From: Plasmodiophora brassicae
Taxonomy: Eukaryota > Endomyxa > Phytomyxea > Plasmodiophorida > Plasmodiophoridae
Assembly: GCA_039704465.1 (NCBI GenBank)
Contig: JASFAU010000007.1
Span: 248,001 to 312,000 of the forward strand
Reading direction: 5' to 3'
Length of the DNA stretch: 64,000 bases
Notes under the pieces: model-generated
Told to the model about the DNA's origin: nothing
The model's database searches: none
Seen by the model: only the letters and a program-made list of their open reading frames with translations
Program-made: the position numbers and the translations under genes
Part shown: piece by piece, positions 1-10,785 of the stretch
How the letters are laid out: the number at the start of each line of letters is the position of its first letter
Numbering within the stretch: position 1 is the stretch's first letter

Positions 1-542
1 TCCATCAGGTGCGCCTTCTTCTGCCGCAGCTTCAGCTTGCGAACCTGGGTGTGCACCAGGACACGAACGACAGTGCACAGCTTGGTGATGCGGTTCAGCT
101 CCTTCTGAACGTCCTGGTTATCCTCAGCCGAAACGCGCTTAGCGTACTTCGAGAACGCCTTCTTCTTCGAGCGGTAGAAGTTCTTGTAGAAGCGGCGTTT
201 GAGGTCGTCGCTGAGGTGGTTCGCCCAGACGGTCGACAGGGTGCGCAGACCACGCGGCGTCTCGACGTACCCAACCAGGCCGACAACGACCATCGCGGGG
301 GCCTCAAGAATGGTGACAGCCTCGACGGCCTCCTTCTTGTGCAACTTCGACCCGGGACGGATGACATCACGGAGCACGTGCGTCATGCCGGCCTTGTAGG
401 CCATGAAGGCAGTTAGGTGCGGGGCCGCCTCTGGACTGTCCTTCGGGAAATGGCGAACTCGGCCGCGGATCGTGCGCGAGCGCTTTCGTGGCAGGAAACC
501 AAGCGAACCATGTCGCGGTGCCTCGAACTTACGGTGCGACAT
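1..542 (-). CDS. RPL3: 60S ribosomal protein L3 (uL3), 5' part; 3' end lies beyond the left edge
   Basis: Large-subunit ribosomal protein that shapes the peptidyl-transferase region. Reading the minus strand from the ATG at 542, 180 codons stay open to the window edge without an intron. The N-terminus [20 protein letters not shown] is diagnostic for eukaryotic L3. It is followed by the conserved [34 protein letters not shown] and [17 protein letters not shown] blocks. The start is fixed by the family's invariant [12 protein letters not shown]. The remaining half of the protein (about 390 residues in the family) is outside the window. Its 5' side faces the 3' end of the ICT1-like gene, which is also on the minus strand, about 150 bp away. 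Confidence 0.97.
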   Translation of the reverse strand, partial: MSHRKFEAPRHGSLGFLPRKRSRTIRGRVRHFPKDSPEAAPHLTAFMAYKAGMTHVLRDVIRPGSKLHKKEAVEAVTILEAPAMVVVGLVGYVETPRGLRTLSTVWANHLSDDLKRRFYKNFYRSKKKAFSKYAKRVSAEDNQDVQKELNRITKLCTVVRVLVHTQVRKLKLRQKKAHLM

Positions 543-695
543 CGTTCACAGCGATGGCAATCGGGGTGTGGGTCGCCCTGCAAAGTCCGCTACGGCGTTG
601 ACAGATCCCGTGGCTGCACTATATGAGGCTGCGCCCTAATGTCGGACATGTCCACAGGTATAGCAAGTAGTAGTACAGAAGTCCTTCATCATATA

Positions 696-1294
696 TTAGA
701 AGTCGGGATCAGGCTTGCGCCGGGCGGCTTTCTTCATTGAGTGCAACTTCTTGTCTTTAAGCCGGGTCAGCTTCGCAGACACCGGCTTTTCCGTCGGGAT
801 CCATTCCTTCTCGACCTTGTGGGCCTCGTCGATGTACCCTCTGTCGATAAACGGTCAGGCAATCCGGGACGATGGCAGAACACGAGACAATGTACTGTAA
901 TTTCTGCATGGCGTCTTCCAGGTTACGATGTTGCGACCGCGACACCATGGACGTGACAACGAGCTCGTTGGCCTTCGTGATGCGATGACCCTGCTGATTC
1001 ATCAGCCGCTGCTTCGCTTCGTCGCTCAGCCATTTCGCGGTCTCGACGTTGAAACGAATCTCGACCTGATACCGTCCGGTTTCGCGATCAAACCGAAAAG
1101 GCGCCGGCCGGAGTCGTCACTACCTTCGTGTTGACCTTGTTGACGTTCTGGCCGCCCGGGCCCGCCGACCGAGCGAACGTGATCTGGACTTGGTCGCGTG
1201 GCACCATCACGCGATCAACGACATCGAACGTTGCCAAGCAGCGGCGCGCAACGATAACGCCCGACGGCCTGCAGCGCAATATCGCTCGAAGCAT
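696..1294 (-). CDS. mitochondrial peptidyl-tRNA hydrolase / class I release-factor-like protein (ICT1/MRPL58 type)
   Basis: 161 residues from three exons (1294-1124, 1065-896, 840-696; introns 58 and 55 nt). The short N-terminus is rich in Arg and hydrophobic residues, as expected for a mitochondrial presequence. The GGQ loop (GPGGQNVNK, about residues 45-53) is the catalytic motif of codon-independent release factors. It is followed by VEIRFNVETAKWLSDEAKQR, a TKANELVVTS segment and a very basic tail ending KKAARRKPDPDF. Known members hydrolyse peptidyl-tRNA on stalled mitoribosomes. Length and domain order fit ICT1 (MRPL58) rather than full-length mtRF1, because no stop-codon recognition domain is present. 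Confidence 0.88.
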
Positions 1295-1985
1295 TGCCGG
1301 TCGCCGACGAATTCGCGCAGGACGTCTATTGCTGTTTGCTACCTACCGAACGGCTGCTATGACGGACTGCGGCCATGCAGGATGCTAAGTTGGTATGTTG
1401 ATTGTTGACCAACCGGAACCTGCAACCTACAACGTACGAAACGCAGCGAACGCAAACAAATAAAAGCAGTTCCGTCCACCTCAGTGGTCCACGGGCACTT
1501 CCGGTCCAAGGCCAAGTTCCCCAACGACGCCCAACGGAATTGGACGCGGAATTTACTGCACGTGGTCCCATATAATGTACAGTGGCAATCGACTCCTCGT
1601 CAGACTGCTGCTGAACGTTTCTACCTATGTACCGGTAATATTTATCGACGTTAATGCGCAGCGCAGGTGGCAGGCCACGCCGCAGTAGACGGTTGCATTT
1701 CGAGGACACGTTGACATCCTCAGAATGTCGCTCCGTGTCGCAGGAGTCGATATCGATTTCGTCTCGCTTGAGGAACACAACTGCTTTCGATGGCCGTTCT
1801 CACAGGCCCTGGGGGTCGCGAATCAATGAACGTGCTGGAAATCTATTTCGGGCGCAGGCGCCAGTGCCAGGACGGACAAGGGCACCCAGCGTCGGCCGTT
1901 GGTACCGTCCGTCCGCAAGTTCTGTCGTGAGGTGCAACAACGAACGTCCGCCTTGCATTGCGGACACCAGCTTCAAACCGTGCAC
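1295..1985. other. intergenic stretch between ICT1-like and transporter genes
   Basis: Divergent spacer of about 690 bp. A 150-codon open stretch on the minus strand (1326-1778) has no recognisable domain and low-complexity composition, so I do not call it. No RNA gene or repeat was seen. Confidence 0.4.
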
Positions 1986-3748
1986 ATGGCGTCACGGAGC
2001 GCTGTGAAGGACGACGGCACAGGCGCCGAGCCGACACTAATGGCCAATCTTGGCCCTGATGCGTGCAACCAGCTCAAGCGAACGCTGACGTTCTTCGGTA
2101 CCGAACCGGCCTGGATTCCTTTGCGATGATGCCCTTGCCAATGTGGTGACATCAGACGGGTTCGCATTCGTCATCGGATCGCTGATCGGTGCCGGGCTGT
2201 TCGTCAGTCCCGGGTACATTTACAAATCGGTTGGCCCAATTGGGACCCTGGTGGCATGGACCATCAGCGGCCTATTAGCGCTGGCCGGGGCGCTGTGCTA
2301 CAGCGAGCTGGCCACGTTACTCGTGTCTGCTGGAAGCGAATCCACCTACCTGAAGGCTGCCTTCGGTAGGGTCTCTGCCTTCTGCTACGGTATGGTGAGA
2401 CGGGCCACATCATCACCGCCACATTCATGATATTGCCCCCGTCAGTGTTTATGCTCTTCGTCGTTATTGGACCCGGCGCGTTGGCGGCAATAACAGGTGT
2501 CTGCGCCGTGTACCTGGTGAGCGGGCTTGCCTGGGCCGGCGTTCCGGACACGCCTCTTGTCATCCAGCTCGTGTCGATTGGCCTGGTCGTGTTCATTGCT
2601 GGCGTCAACCTGGCTGGGTCGAGCAGCTCCGCTCTGCTCCAACGCGTTCTGCTCTGTGCGATAATTCCCTATGGATCATATCCCTGTTTCTTATCATGCC
2701 TCAGACGTGAAGTTCCTGACGGTGGGCGCCGTTCTTCTCTCCGCCGTCATCCACCGCAGTGTGGCGACGCCTGCTCGTGCCGACGTCATGTCGATGGGAA
2801 ACTTGTTCGATGGTCTCAACTGGGATTTCGTCGTGTACGCCATCATGAAGGCAGTCTTCGCGTTCAACGGTACGCCGGCATGTCTTCTTGCGATTGCATC
2901 AGGTCTAACTTGGCAGTTGCTCTTGCAGGGTTCCAGATGCTTGCACCTGTAGGAGAGTGGTTCAATGTCAGTCTTCTCGTGTGGTTGACGTCGTTCGGAT
3001 AGCTGTCTGAGGAAATGCTGAATCCGTCGCGCGACGTTCCTCGCGTGTTCCTGGCTGGGATAAGCAGCGTTACAGGTCTTGGGCTTCTGGTGATCGTGTC
3101 GTTCATGTCGGTGCTGGAGCCGAACGAGATGAGCACCGCCAGCCTGGCGGCGCCGTTCTTCTCCCGCATCGGCGGATCGTCGCTGTGCTCTGTCACGTCG
3201 ATCCTGATCGCTTTATGTGCAGCCGGGAGCGCCAACGCGAAACTGGCCGGGTGCACACGCGTCTTCTATTCGGCGGCGCGCGATCGTCTGTTCCCATCGC
3301 CATTTGGCCGGGTATCGTCGCGAGGCGTCCCGTTCGTCTCGATTGTCGCGTGTGCTGCCTGGGCGATCGTGTTGCAGATTTGTGTGCCCAACCTGGATCA
3401 GGTGATGAACTACTTCATGATCGGACAGATCGTAAGGCGCTGGCAGATTCGTTTACGTTCGCCTGACGCATCGTCCGGTAGATCGTCTTCGCCCTTGTTG
3501 GCGCTGCGTTGATTCGTTTGCGTTTCACGATGCCTACGCCGCGTGTCTATAAGGTGGCACTGTACCCAGTCACTCCCATTGCCTTTACTCTGGCATGCCT
3601 GTTCCTGGTGGCATACAGCCTGTTCGACCCGAATCCATCGACAGCAACAACGTCGCGCTACGCCCTGCTCCTGACGTTTGCCGGGCTGCCCATTTACTTC
3701 ATCACGACCTACTGTACAAAGCTGGTCTACTACCTGCGTCATCGCTAG
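1986..3748 (+). CDS. amino-acid/polyamine permease of the APC superfamily, LAT-like
   Basis: 478 residues from seven exons (1986-2097, 2156-2389, 2446-2655, 2705-2869, 2929-2948, 3003-3431, 3482-3748; introns 49-59 nt). About twelve hydrophobic segments. The first TM carries the substrate-binding signature GSLIGAGLFVSPG, as in LAT transporters (GSIIGSGIFVSP). IGPGALAAI matches the TM3 RPGSxAAI region. GFQMLAPLSEEMLNPSRDVP matches the conserved GWDxLNYVTEE..NPxRxLP block. The C-terminus has the LPIYF motif near the last TM. The fifth exon is only 20 nt, yet it restores the exact family spacing between FAFNG and SEEM. The role is amino-acid exchange or uptake across the plasma membrane; the substrate cannot be read from sequence. 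Confidence 0.9.
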
Positions 3749-4141
3749 ACGCCGACAGTTGGCCCGAATGTACCAATGACCTGATAGAACAACCTTCAAC
3801 CGATCTATAAAGAATACTTTTAATGTTATTCAGCAACTGGCGTATGCGTTTCCCTAGTGACGATACTTATGCCATCGATCGAACAGGGTGCCCTACATAG
3901 CTACATACGTAGGCATTTTCGTTTCATGCTGTAAAATGTGTCCCTTGAAAGGAGGAAACAGTATCTGCAGGCCTCGTTTCAAACCCTGTGCGCCAATGTG
4001 CTCTCGACGATTCGACACATGTAAGTATGAATAATACATGCTCTTGTTGTTTATGTGCTCGGACGAAGCAAATGCACGATGATGCCTACCGAGACCATCG
4101 AGCTGGACAAACAGCTTTCAGTCAGTCGATGACGGACGTGT
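3749..4141. other. convergent intergenic spacer, nothing recognised
   Basis: AT-richer spacer between the transporter stop and the NSRP1-like stop. It presumably holds the two 3' UTRs and poly(A) signals. I see no repeat or RNA gene. Confidence 0.5.
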
Positions 4142-5239
4142 TTATCCCGACCCAGCGCCTTGTTCCTTGATGGCTTCGCGTTCACGTTTCCGCTGGAGAT
4201 ATCGCTCCCTTGCAGCAGCAGCGGAATCCGATGTTGTTCTTCGAGTCTGTTCCTGAGGAGCAGGTACAGTTGCAGGCTCCGTTGCACGGGGCTGTTCCCG
4301 GACGACGGCAGCGGGTTGTTGAGCCTGCTCCTGAGACGCAGATACAGCCCCAGTTTCAGCTTCGCGGGCCTGCTCCCGAGCAACAGCAGCGTGTGGAGGC
4401 GCCTGCTTTGGTTGCGAAGACGGAGAAGCACCACGTTTACGATCCCTTCTTGACAATGGCTTCTCAGCAGGTGGCTCCTGGGCTATAGTAGGACTCGATT
4501 TGCCATGATGTTTGTCCTCACGATTCGGCGGTTTCTCGGGGGTATGATCGTCCACGGCCGCACTGGTCGAAGACGGGACAGATGGTGCAAGAACATTGGA
4601 GAGGAAGCCGGCCATTCCCCGGGATGTCGGACCGGCATGCTGTTCGTCAATACGGTCCTGCTCGACCTGCCAAGCATTGTCCTTCATCATCTGTTCTTTG
4701 TATCCAGCCGTCACGAACGCCTCCGTCGACTGATACAAATGGTCTTCTGCGACGCGTTCCTTCCTGATAATATTCTGGTACACGACTTCCTGCTCTCGCT
4801 TCCTTTCCAGAGCCCGTTTCTGCAATGCCTCCATGTACCTCGGCTGTACTGGAATATCAGTACACCTGCACACACTTTGAAACGTCCACAAAGCGCATAC
4901 CTGGCGAGACGACGCAGAGGTTAACTTTGAGTTCAGCCGCTCCTTCTTCGCCGCAGCCATATTGTCGTAGACACTGTCGAATTCATAGACATTCGGATCT
5001 TCTGCAAGCAACCTTGCCTTCTCTTCCTCCGCCTACAGAGCTGTCAGATCACGCCGACACCCACGGAATGGTGTCCGAACCTTCCGGCGCTGCTGATCTC
5101 CATTTGCAGAAACACGAGAGGCGACATTGGCGCTAGCGTTCGCGGCGACCGCATTCTCAAACACGTTCAATGGCGCCGTCACCGCTTTCCGTTTCTTGGG
5201 AAGGTTCAACCCGTACTTCAACGGCCCGGTATTGCTCAT
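4142..5239 (-). CDS. nuclear speckle splicing regulatory protein 1-like (NSRP1/CCDC55)
   Basis: 330 residues from three exons (5239-5081, 5032-4901, 4843-4142). The start is placed at MSNTGPLKYGLNLPKK because KYGLxLPKK opens the NSRP1 family. Next come the family hallmark LLAEDPNVYEFDSVYDNM, then PRYMEALQKRALERKREQE and STEAFVTAGYKEQM (compare KEAFVTSAYRKKL), and a long low-complexity EQA/PA-rich tail. The protein ends with the ARERYLQRKREREA-type element, also typical of the family. The second intron is 57 nt and stop-free in frame, so retained-intron transcripts would still be translatable. Animal NSRP1 binds mRNA and influences alternative splice-site choice. The annotation rests on motif order, not catalytic residues. 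Confidence 0.85.
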
Positions 5240-5939
5240 CGGCAACCACGTCGCCTGTCCGCCTCGGACTCCGTGGCTGCACACCAACGACGGTCGACGG
5301 ATTCGTCGAGTTATAGTCATTGGTGGTCGTGGCACTGGGCCTTGCTGCAGATCGCGTCGACCAGTGAAATGACTGTTACGGTGAAGGTTCATATTCGGGT
5401 CTGATATCCCCTGGGCCAAGTCCGGTGGTATGTGATGACATCAAAAGGCCGTTTCGAGGTTGATATGGGCTGCACTGGCACAGACGCACGACGCGGGCGG
5501 CAATGATTAGAAAGAAGGTTATTGGAGATCTGTCGATGACAGTAACTTTCGAGTCTTATGAGCCGCTGGATTACTGCTCTTACTATGCTTGATCCTAAAA
5601 CCTGAATACAGCAATCGTTTTAGTATCCTTTGGTGAGCGTTCTTGCGTCAGCCTGTCAGAGGTATTGGACATGTCTTGAGGAAGGCCGCTGATCTAGGCG
5701 GAGATCGTTCAGTTCATGGAATGGATGCAACATGCTTCCGGTATGCTTGGTTTGGTGATGCTCTGGGTCGAAAGCACCATTTGAACAAGTATTCGACTTG
5801 GCGATTCCGAGCCTCGGTAGCGATTATCGGCTCGTAGGTACGTAAAATACCAGTAGATCAACCGGTGGCGCTTGCACCCCTTTTAACTTGACTATGAAGT
5901 AACATAGTTACGAACGTAAAAGGCAACGAACGCTGTCTT
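5240..5939. other. intergenic spacer upstream of the broken tandem copy
   Basis: Contains no open frame with recognisable homology and no obvious repeat. It separates the NSRP1-like 5' end from the truncated membrane-protein copy. Confidence 0.4.
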
Positions 5940-6075
5940 ATGGATGTCATCGAGTCGTTCCGCGTGGCGACGTCGGTGACACCCTTGTACAACAGCTGCG
6001 GAAAGTTGCTCGACGTCTTCAGCAGGGTCAGCGAGTTCAGCGGGCTCCACTTCTGTCGCTCCCGAGTTACTCAAT
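5940..6075 (+). pseudogene. truncated tandem copy of the neighbouring six-TM protein gene
   Basis: The reading starts MDV.E.F.VATS...LYNSC..LL.VF....FSGL.F and aligns codon by codon with the start of the intact gene at 6279. Nucleotide identity is also clear (for example the shared CCTTGTACAACAGCTG). After about 40 codons the similarity stops: the downstream sequence reads CRSRVTQWG instead of the first TM segment, and the frame closes at 6137. This is a tandem duplicate reduced to its N-terminus. The length of the homologous piece is approximate. Confidence 0.7.
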
Positions 6076-6278
6076 GGGGGTTATCAGCCTGTTTGAGTAG
6101 GTACGGGTGGGGCGAACATGTCATCTGGACAGTCTAAATCCCAGTGCCGAGCATCTTGCCAACGCTTTCGCAGGTTTACTTTTCTGTGACAAGGAGAGAC
6201 GTGCAGCAGTCTTGACTGGACACTGCATTCGTGGTCGGTACACCGTCGCTACGAACTCAGGAGAGAAAGCGAGGTTCT

Positions 6279-7127
6279 ATGGATGTCACCCAGACGTTCC
6301 ACGTGGCAACGTCGGCGATAGCCTTGTACAACAGCTGTGAAACGTTGCTTCTGGTCTTTACCAAATTCAGCAAGTACAGCGGGCTGTACTTCTGGTCCCT
6401 GGTCCTCGCCAGCGGTAGTCTGATCCCGTTCGTCCTCTCCTATCTTGATCTGTTCTACGGATGGTACGCTGCCAACAGCACCATCTATCGACCCTTGATT
6501 ATTGTCACCATCGGATGGTACTGTATGGTCACCGGATTCTCCATGGTCATGTACTCCCGGTTGGGCCTCGTCGGGATTGACCCAAAGCAAATTCGCTATG
6601 TTCGCTACTTCATCATTTTCAACATCATCTTTTCGCATTTCTTGACAACAGTCTTCACGTTCGGATCGAACGTTATTGGGACCGAGCCATGGACTGTTGG
6701 TTACAGCATCATCGAGAAGATTCAAGTCACGTTATTCTGCCTGCAAGAGACGATCCTCGGCGCCATGTACATACACAGCTTCTCGAGAAAGACAATGTTC
6801 GACAGCTTGTCGACACCATTCGTTATGCGGCAGATCGCAGCAAACGTTTTCGTCCTAATTCTTGACATTTCCGTCCTTGTCACCGAGTACGTCAACCTGT
6901 ACAACTACCAGGTCATGCTCAAAGCCAGCGTATACTCCATCAAAATCAAATTCGAATTCTACATTCTCAGCCAACTCGCCACCCGGCTCAAGCTCGAATC
7001 CGGGCGAAACAACAGCCTGACCGGAGGCAATGATCGCGTCGGCGGCCCCAGCGCCGTTGTCCCCAGCGGGCCCGTCGTCGTCGTCGCCCCGAAGCCGACC
7101 TCCAATGCGCTTCGCAGCGTCCCCTGA
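6279..7127 (+). CDS. multi-pass membrane protein resembling the fungal DUF7703-type family
   Basis: 282 residues, intronless, which is unusual here. About six TM segments: YFWSLVLASGSLIPFVLSYL, LIIVTIGWYCMVTGFSMV, YFIIFNIIFSHFLTTVFTFG, IQVTLFCLQETILGAMYIHS, IAANVFVLILDISVLV, and a last amphipathic stretch. The motif string GWxxMVTGxSxVMYSRL, TTVxTFG and E+IQVTxFCLQE is what I remember from ascomycete DUF7703 membrane proteins. Family membership is from memory, and function is unknown even in fungi. The C-terminal 60 residues are Gly/Pro/Val-rich and probably cytosolic. The start at 6279 is set by alignment with the broken copy at 5940. Tandem duplication plus lack of introns could mean horizontal or retro-origin; this is untested. 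Confidence 0.65.
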   Translation: MDVTQTFHVATSAIALYNSCETLLLVFTKFSKYSGLYFWSLVLASGSLIPFVLSYLDLFYGWYAANSTIYRPLIIVTIGWYCMVTGFSMVMYSRLGLVGIDPKQIRYVRYFIIFNIIFSHFLTTVFTFGSNVIGTEPWTVGYSIIEKIQVTLFCLQETILGAMYIHSFSRKTMFDSLSTPFVMRQIAANVFVLILDISVLVTEYVNLYNYQVMLKASVYSIKIKFEFYILSQLATRLKLESGRNNSLTGGNDRVGGPSAVVPSGPVVVVAPKPTSNALRSVP

Positions 7128-7296
7128 TCGCTTCTTCGCCTTCTGGAAAATAAATTCTTTCCTGGGACTGCCTTGACGTCCTGCCGAACGTGATGGAGTC
7201 TGGACCGCGACACTATTTTCAACACGGGTCGTGTGTGCCCGGTTTTGCTGCTGCACGATACGCTGGCAGCGCCCGCGGCGACAGGTGATATAGGCG

Positions 7297-9101
7297 ATGT
7301 CGGGCCCGGAGACGGTGATCGATGAGGTGCTGGAGCAGTTTGACGATGGAGTGGCAGCGGATTCGATGTCGTTTGGAGAGACGAACGCGACAGCGCTGAC
7401 GGAGGAGGACGTTAAACGTCAGAAGGTACAGAAAACGTTCCACCAGCTGTCGCAGATGGCCATATGTATTGTTGTCGGCCTGGTCCTGTACTATGATCTG
7501 CTTATTATCTGGCCACATCTCGGTGCTTTATTCTGGGCTATAACCTGGTTCATGATTCTGGCCAAGCCTCGGGATTGTAAGCTCATTATTGCTGCGATTG
7601 TCGCTACAGACGAAGCTGATTGTCTTGTAACAGTTCTAATGGATCTGCATCATCGGGCAACCTCATATATTGCCCCATACAGACCTTTTATTATCGCAGC
7701 GTTGCTGCCTATCTACTTGGGCATCATTGCTATCGATCCGTCGCTGTTCAGTGTTATCGTCTGGACCATAACCTTGCTGGCTGCAATCTTCTTCTTAGTC
7801 GGGAATTCTGCCACTGTCGTCGGATCGCTTCTCTTAGTTCTGGTTATATTCCTTATCGTTATGCCATTGGCAATCATTCTGAAAAATGGAGCTGATGAGG
7901 TAATTCTGTCATAGTCTCTGCGTTCCACAATATCGATTTGCTGTTATTTGAATCAGGTAAACACTATGGTTTCAGCCATTCAAGAGTTTGTCGGAAGCAA
8001 TGAGGAGATCAAACAAATTCTTGCCGACTTTGGCTCGTCGTCTATCTACAAGACCGTTGTCTCCTATGCGAAATCCTGGGGCATGCAAATTCCCCCGTGG
8101 GACGCTGATCGTGCAAAGGAGCAGGTATATCTTGAATTGGTGCATATTGAGCTTTTATATCATTTGGACCAATATCTTTTAGGCGATTGCTTTGGTTGCC
8201 TGGGCCGGCCAGCATGTCTCAACGTTTCTCAACGTGTCGTTGTCGCTAGTCAGGTTGATGACAAGCATATTGTTGGAGGTTCAGGAACTTATTGATATAT
8301 TTTCTGGACAGTCGCACAAGCAATGCAATTGTCGCATTCGTCACGTTCCTGTCGTTCCTGTTCTACTTGCTGACGGAGCCACACATGGGCACGATCGAGG
8401 ACTTGTCACCGTTCTCTGAGGCAGATACGAGGAACCTAGTGAAGAGTCTCAAGAGGAGCGTCGTTCGCACAGTCGTGTGCTCGCTTTTGATCGGTACGTG
8501 GATGTCAGCGCCTATACTGGCGTCTCCTGACCTTTGTATAGGCGTTGTGCACGCAATCATAACATATGTAACCTTTCAGATCTGCGGCATCCAGTTCACG
8601 CTCATTCTCTCCTGCTTGACCGCCATCCTGTCAATCATGCCCGTCATGGGCACTTGGGTAGAGTGATCTTAATATTTCGTGCGCTGTTCGTGCTTTGACG
8701 ATGCCCCGCCAGATCATTTGGGTTCCAGCCTCCATAGGGGTGGCCTTCAACTCGTATCACGTCCGCAGTTTGATCATTGTCGTATCCCATCTGTTTGCTG
8801 ATATCTATGTTGACACTATCATACGGTCGTATATACCTGGCAACAGTTACTTTGTCGGGCTAAGCGTCGTCATGGGCGTGTACGTGTTTGGGCCAGAGGG
8901 AATCGTTGCTGGGTAATACGACAATTGTCGATTATTTGTGTTAGTGTAACGTTTCATTGTAGGCCATTGCTAGCTGGTATTACCGTCACCCTATTCGACA
9001 TGTACAAGGAGTACACGGTACCGGTCCCTCAGCAAAACCGCCTGCACAAGAGGAGCCCGCGAACTGCGAGCGCAATTCTGGATTCCCTCTTCCGATCCTG
9101 A
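7297..9101 (+). CDS. TMEM245 / AI-2E-transporter-superfamily membrane protein
   Basis: 473 residues from eight exons (7297-7576, 7634-7899, 7957-8124, 8183-8253, 8312-8493, 8542-8657, 8713-8912, 8963-9101; introns 48-58 nt). An acidic N-terminus precedes paired TM segments. The C-terminal half has the arrangement typical of TMEM245 and bacterial AI-2E exporters. It holds a long amphipathic stretch (EADTRNLVKSLKRSVVRTVV), TM, GIQFTLILSCLTAILSIMPVMGTW (compare AAILGAVPFLGTYW), VPASI, then PEGIVAGPLLAGITVTLFDMYKEY (compare GPLLxxxxxxxxxxYxxY). Substrate and location are unknown; animal members are poorly characterised. Two of the seven introns are in frame and stop-free (7577-7633, 8494-8541). 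Confidence 0.85.
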
Positions 9102-9263
9102 CTGGATTCACGACCGCATGTCGAATATGCCGCTAATGTATACTTATGGTTACCTATGCTAAACCTTCGTACGCAAAGCCGAGCGCACGTGCTGGAGACA
9201 TTCGGCGCATTTTAAGTCAGAGCGGCATTGTACCAGTGGTCAGTGTGTCACGGACTTTCGCAG

Positions 9264-10677
9264 ATGGCGGATTTCAGCGCCACGCTCCGTATCGCTGACG
9301 TTGACGATTTCATTTCACCAGCGGTGGAATGCGTTCTGCCCATCAAGCCTCAGGACAGTCAGTCTGGGTTGAAGGTAAACGTGCGCGTTGTGTTCAATGA
9401 TAGCAATTTGACTCAACGTCGTGGTTCAGTTCGAAACTGATGGACCAGCCGTCCAGATTGCTGTCGAGAATCGCTTCGGCCAGATCGTGCCTCGCCAGTC
9501 GACGGCCAAGATAACGCTTAACGATTGTCTGGCATGTAGCGGCTGTATCACTTCAGCTGAAACAGTCCTGGTCGAGGCCCAATCCGTCGCTGAACTCCTT
9601 CGTGTCATTAACGCCGGCTCGAAGACGCTCATTGTTTCCATCTCACCGCACTCTCGCGCCTCGCTTGCTGCGCGGTTCGGCTTGTCGACTCCTTCGGCCG
9701 CCAAACGCTTAAGCACTTTCTTCAAGCGCGAGCTTGGCGCTGCTTCCGTCTTTGACTCATCGTTCGCAGCGGACCTCGCCCTCACTGAAGCTCGCCACGA
9801 GTTCGTCAAGCGGTTCCAAGCAGCCAAAGCCTCCGGCAGTCCAACTGGTAACCTGCCTGTGCTGACATCGGAGTGCCCTGGATGGGTCTGCTATGCGGAG
9901 AAGACGCAGGAGCTCATTCTTCCTTACATGAGTACCGTGCGTAGTCCACAACAGATCATGGGAGCTTTCGTGAAGCGATTCCAGTCCGATCCTGACACGA
10001 ATGTGTATCACGTCACCGTAATGCCTTGTGCCGACAAGAAGCTGGAAGCGTCAAGAAGCGAGTTCCAAAGCGATGTCGACCTAGTCCTGACAACGCTGGA
10101 GGTTGCCGGCCTCATTGAAGAAAGAGTCGAAGACCTCGGCAAGGTCGTGCCCGAGGACGATGACGCGTCGCCTGTAATAACGGCTGCAGAAGACAGTGGG
10201 TCATCTGGAGGATATCTTGACAACGTGTTCAAGCATGCGGCTCGTGAGTTGTTCAATGTGGAACTGGGCGGATCGCCTCTGCAATTTAAGCAAGTCGGTC
10301 GCAATGCCGACTTCCAGGAGACTAGCCTGGTTGTTGACGGACGGCCCGTTCTGCGATTCGCAAGAGCATACGGGTTCAGGAACATCCAGAACCTTGTTCG
10401 AAAGATTCGCTCCGGATCTTGCCCGTATCACTACGTTGAAGTGATGGCGTGCCCATCCGGGTGCCTTAACGGCGGTGGACAAATTCGAGGTGTCACCCTC
10501 GATGCTGTTCGTGCGTCGTACCGAAATGGCGTTGAAATTCGCGATCCGAGCCTCGGTGCACAGCGCTGGTACGAAGACTGGGTAGGGGATGGCCCAGGAT
10601 CCACAGCAGCGCGCGACTTTGCACATACATCCTTCCGAGCAGTACCCAAGCCAGACGCCCTTCTTACGAAATGGTAA
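9264..10677 (+). CDS. NAR1: cytosolic Fe-S cluster assembly factor NAR1 (iron-only hydrogenase-like)
   Basis: 452 residues, two exons (9264-9374, 9430-10677; 55-nt intron). NAR1 is a core component of the cytosolic iron-sulfur assembly (CIA) machinery, linking scaffold-made clusters to the targeting complex. The N-terminus DFISPAVECVLPI carries the first cluster Cys, and CLACSGCITSAETVLV carries the CxxCxxC set. The C-terminal H-cluster-like cysteines are in TSECPGWVCYAEK, VTVMPCADKKLEASR and VMACPSGCLNGGGQI. The last residues (LLTKW) end in Trp, which fits the C-terminal targeting-type tail described for CIA factors and clients. Length and all key cysteines match the eukaryotic family, so this is NAR1 and not a true hydrogenase. 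Confidence 0.95.
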
Positions 10678-10785
10678 AGCACATAAGATATTGGTTGAAT
10701 CGCTAATGCCGTCATTACATGTTGAGCGCATGTTGCCCGATCTCAATGAAACATGCAATAAATAACATTAAGACACAAATGCCAA

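Noticed and set aside
1326..1778. 150-codon minus-strand open frame
   Set aside because: Scattered Cys/Arg/Ser composition, no recognisable domain and no conserved neighbour relation.
2953..2966. Alternative 14-nt exon in the transporter, with 83- and 36-nt introns
   Set aside because: The 20-nt exon at 2929-2948 gives typical intron sizes and the exact family spacing of 11 residues from Gly to the Glu pair.
9421..10677. Calling the hydrogenase-like protein an Fe-only hydrogenase
   Set aside because: It has the N-terminal Cys set, length and C-terminal Trp of NAR1 and lacks the extra ferredoxin domains of catalytic hydrogenases.
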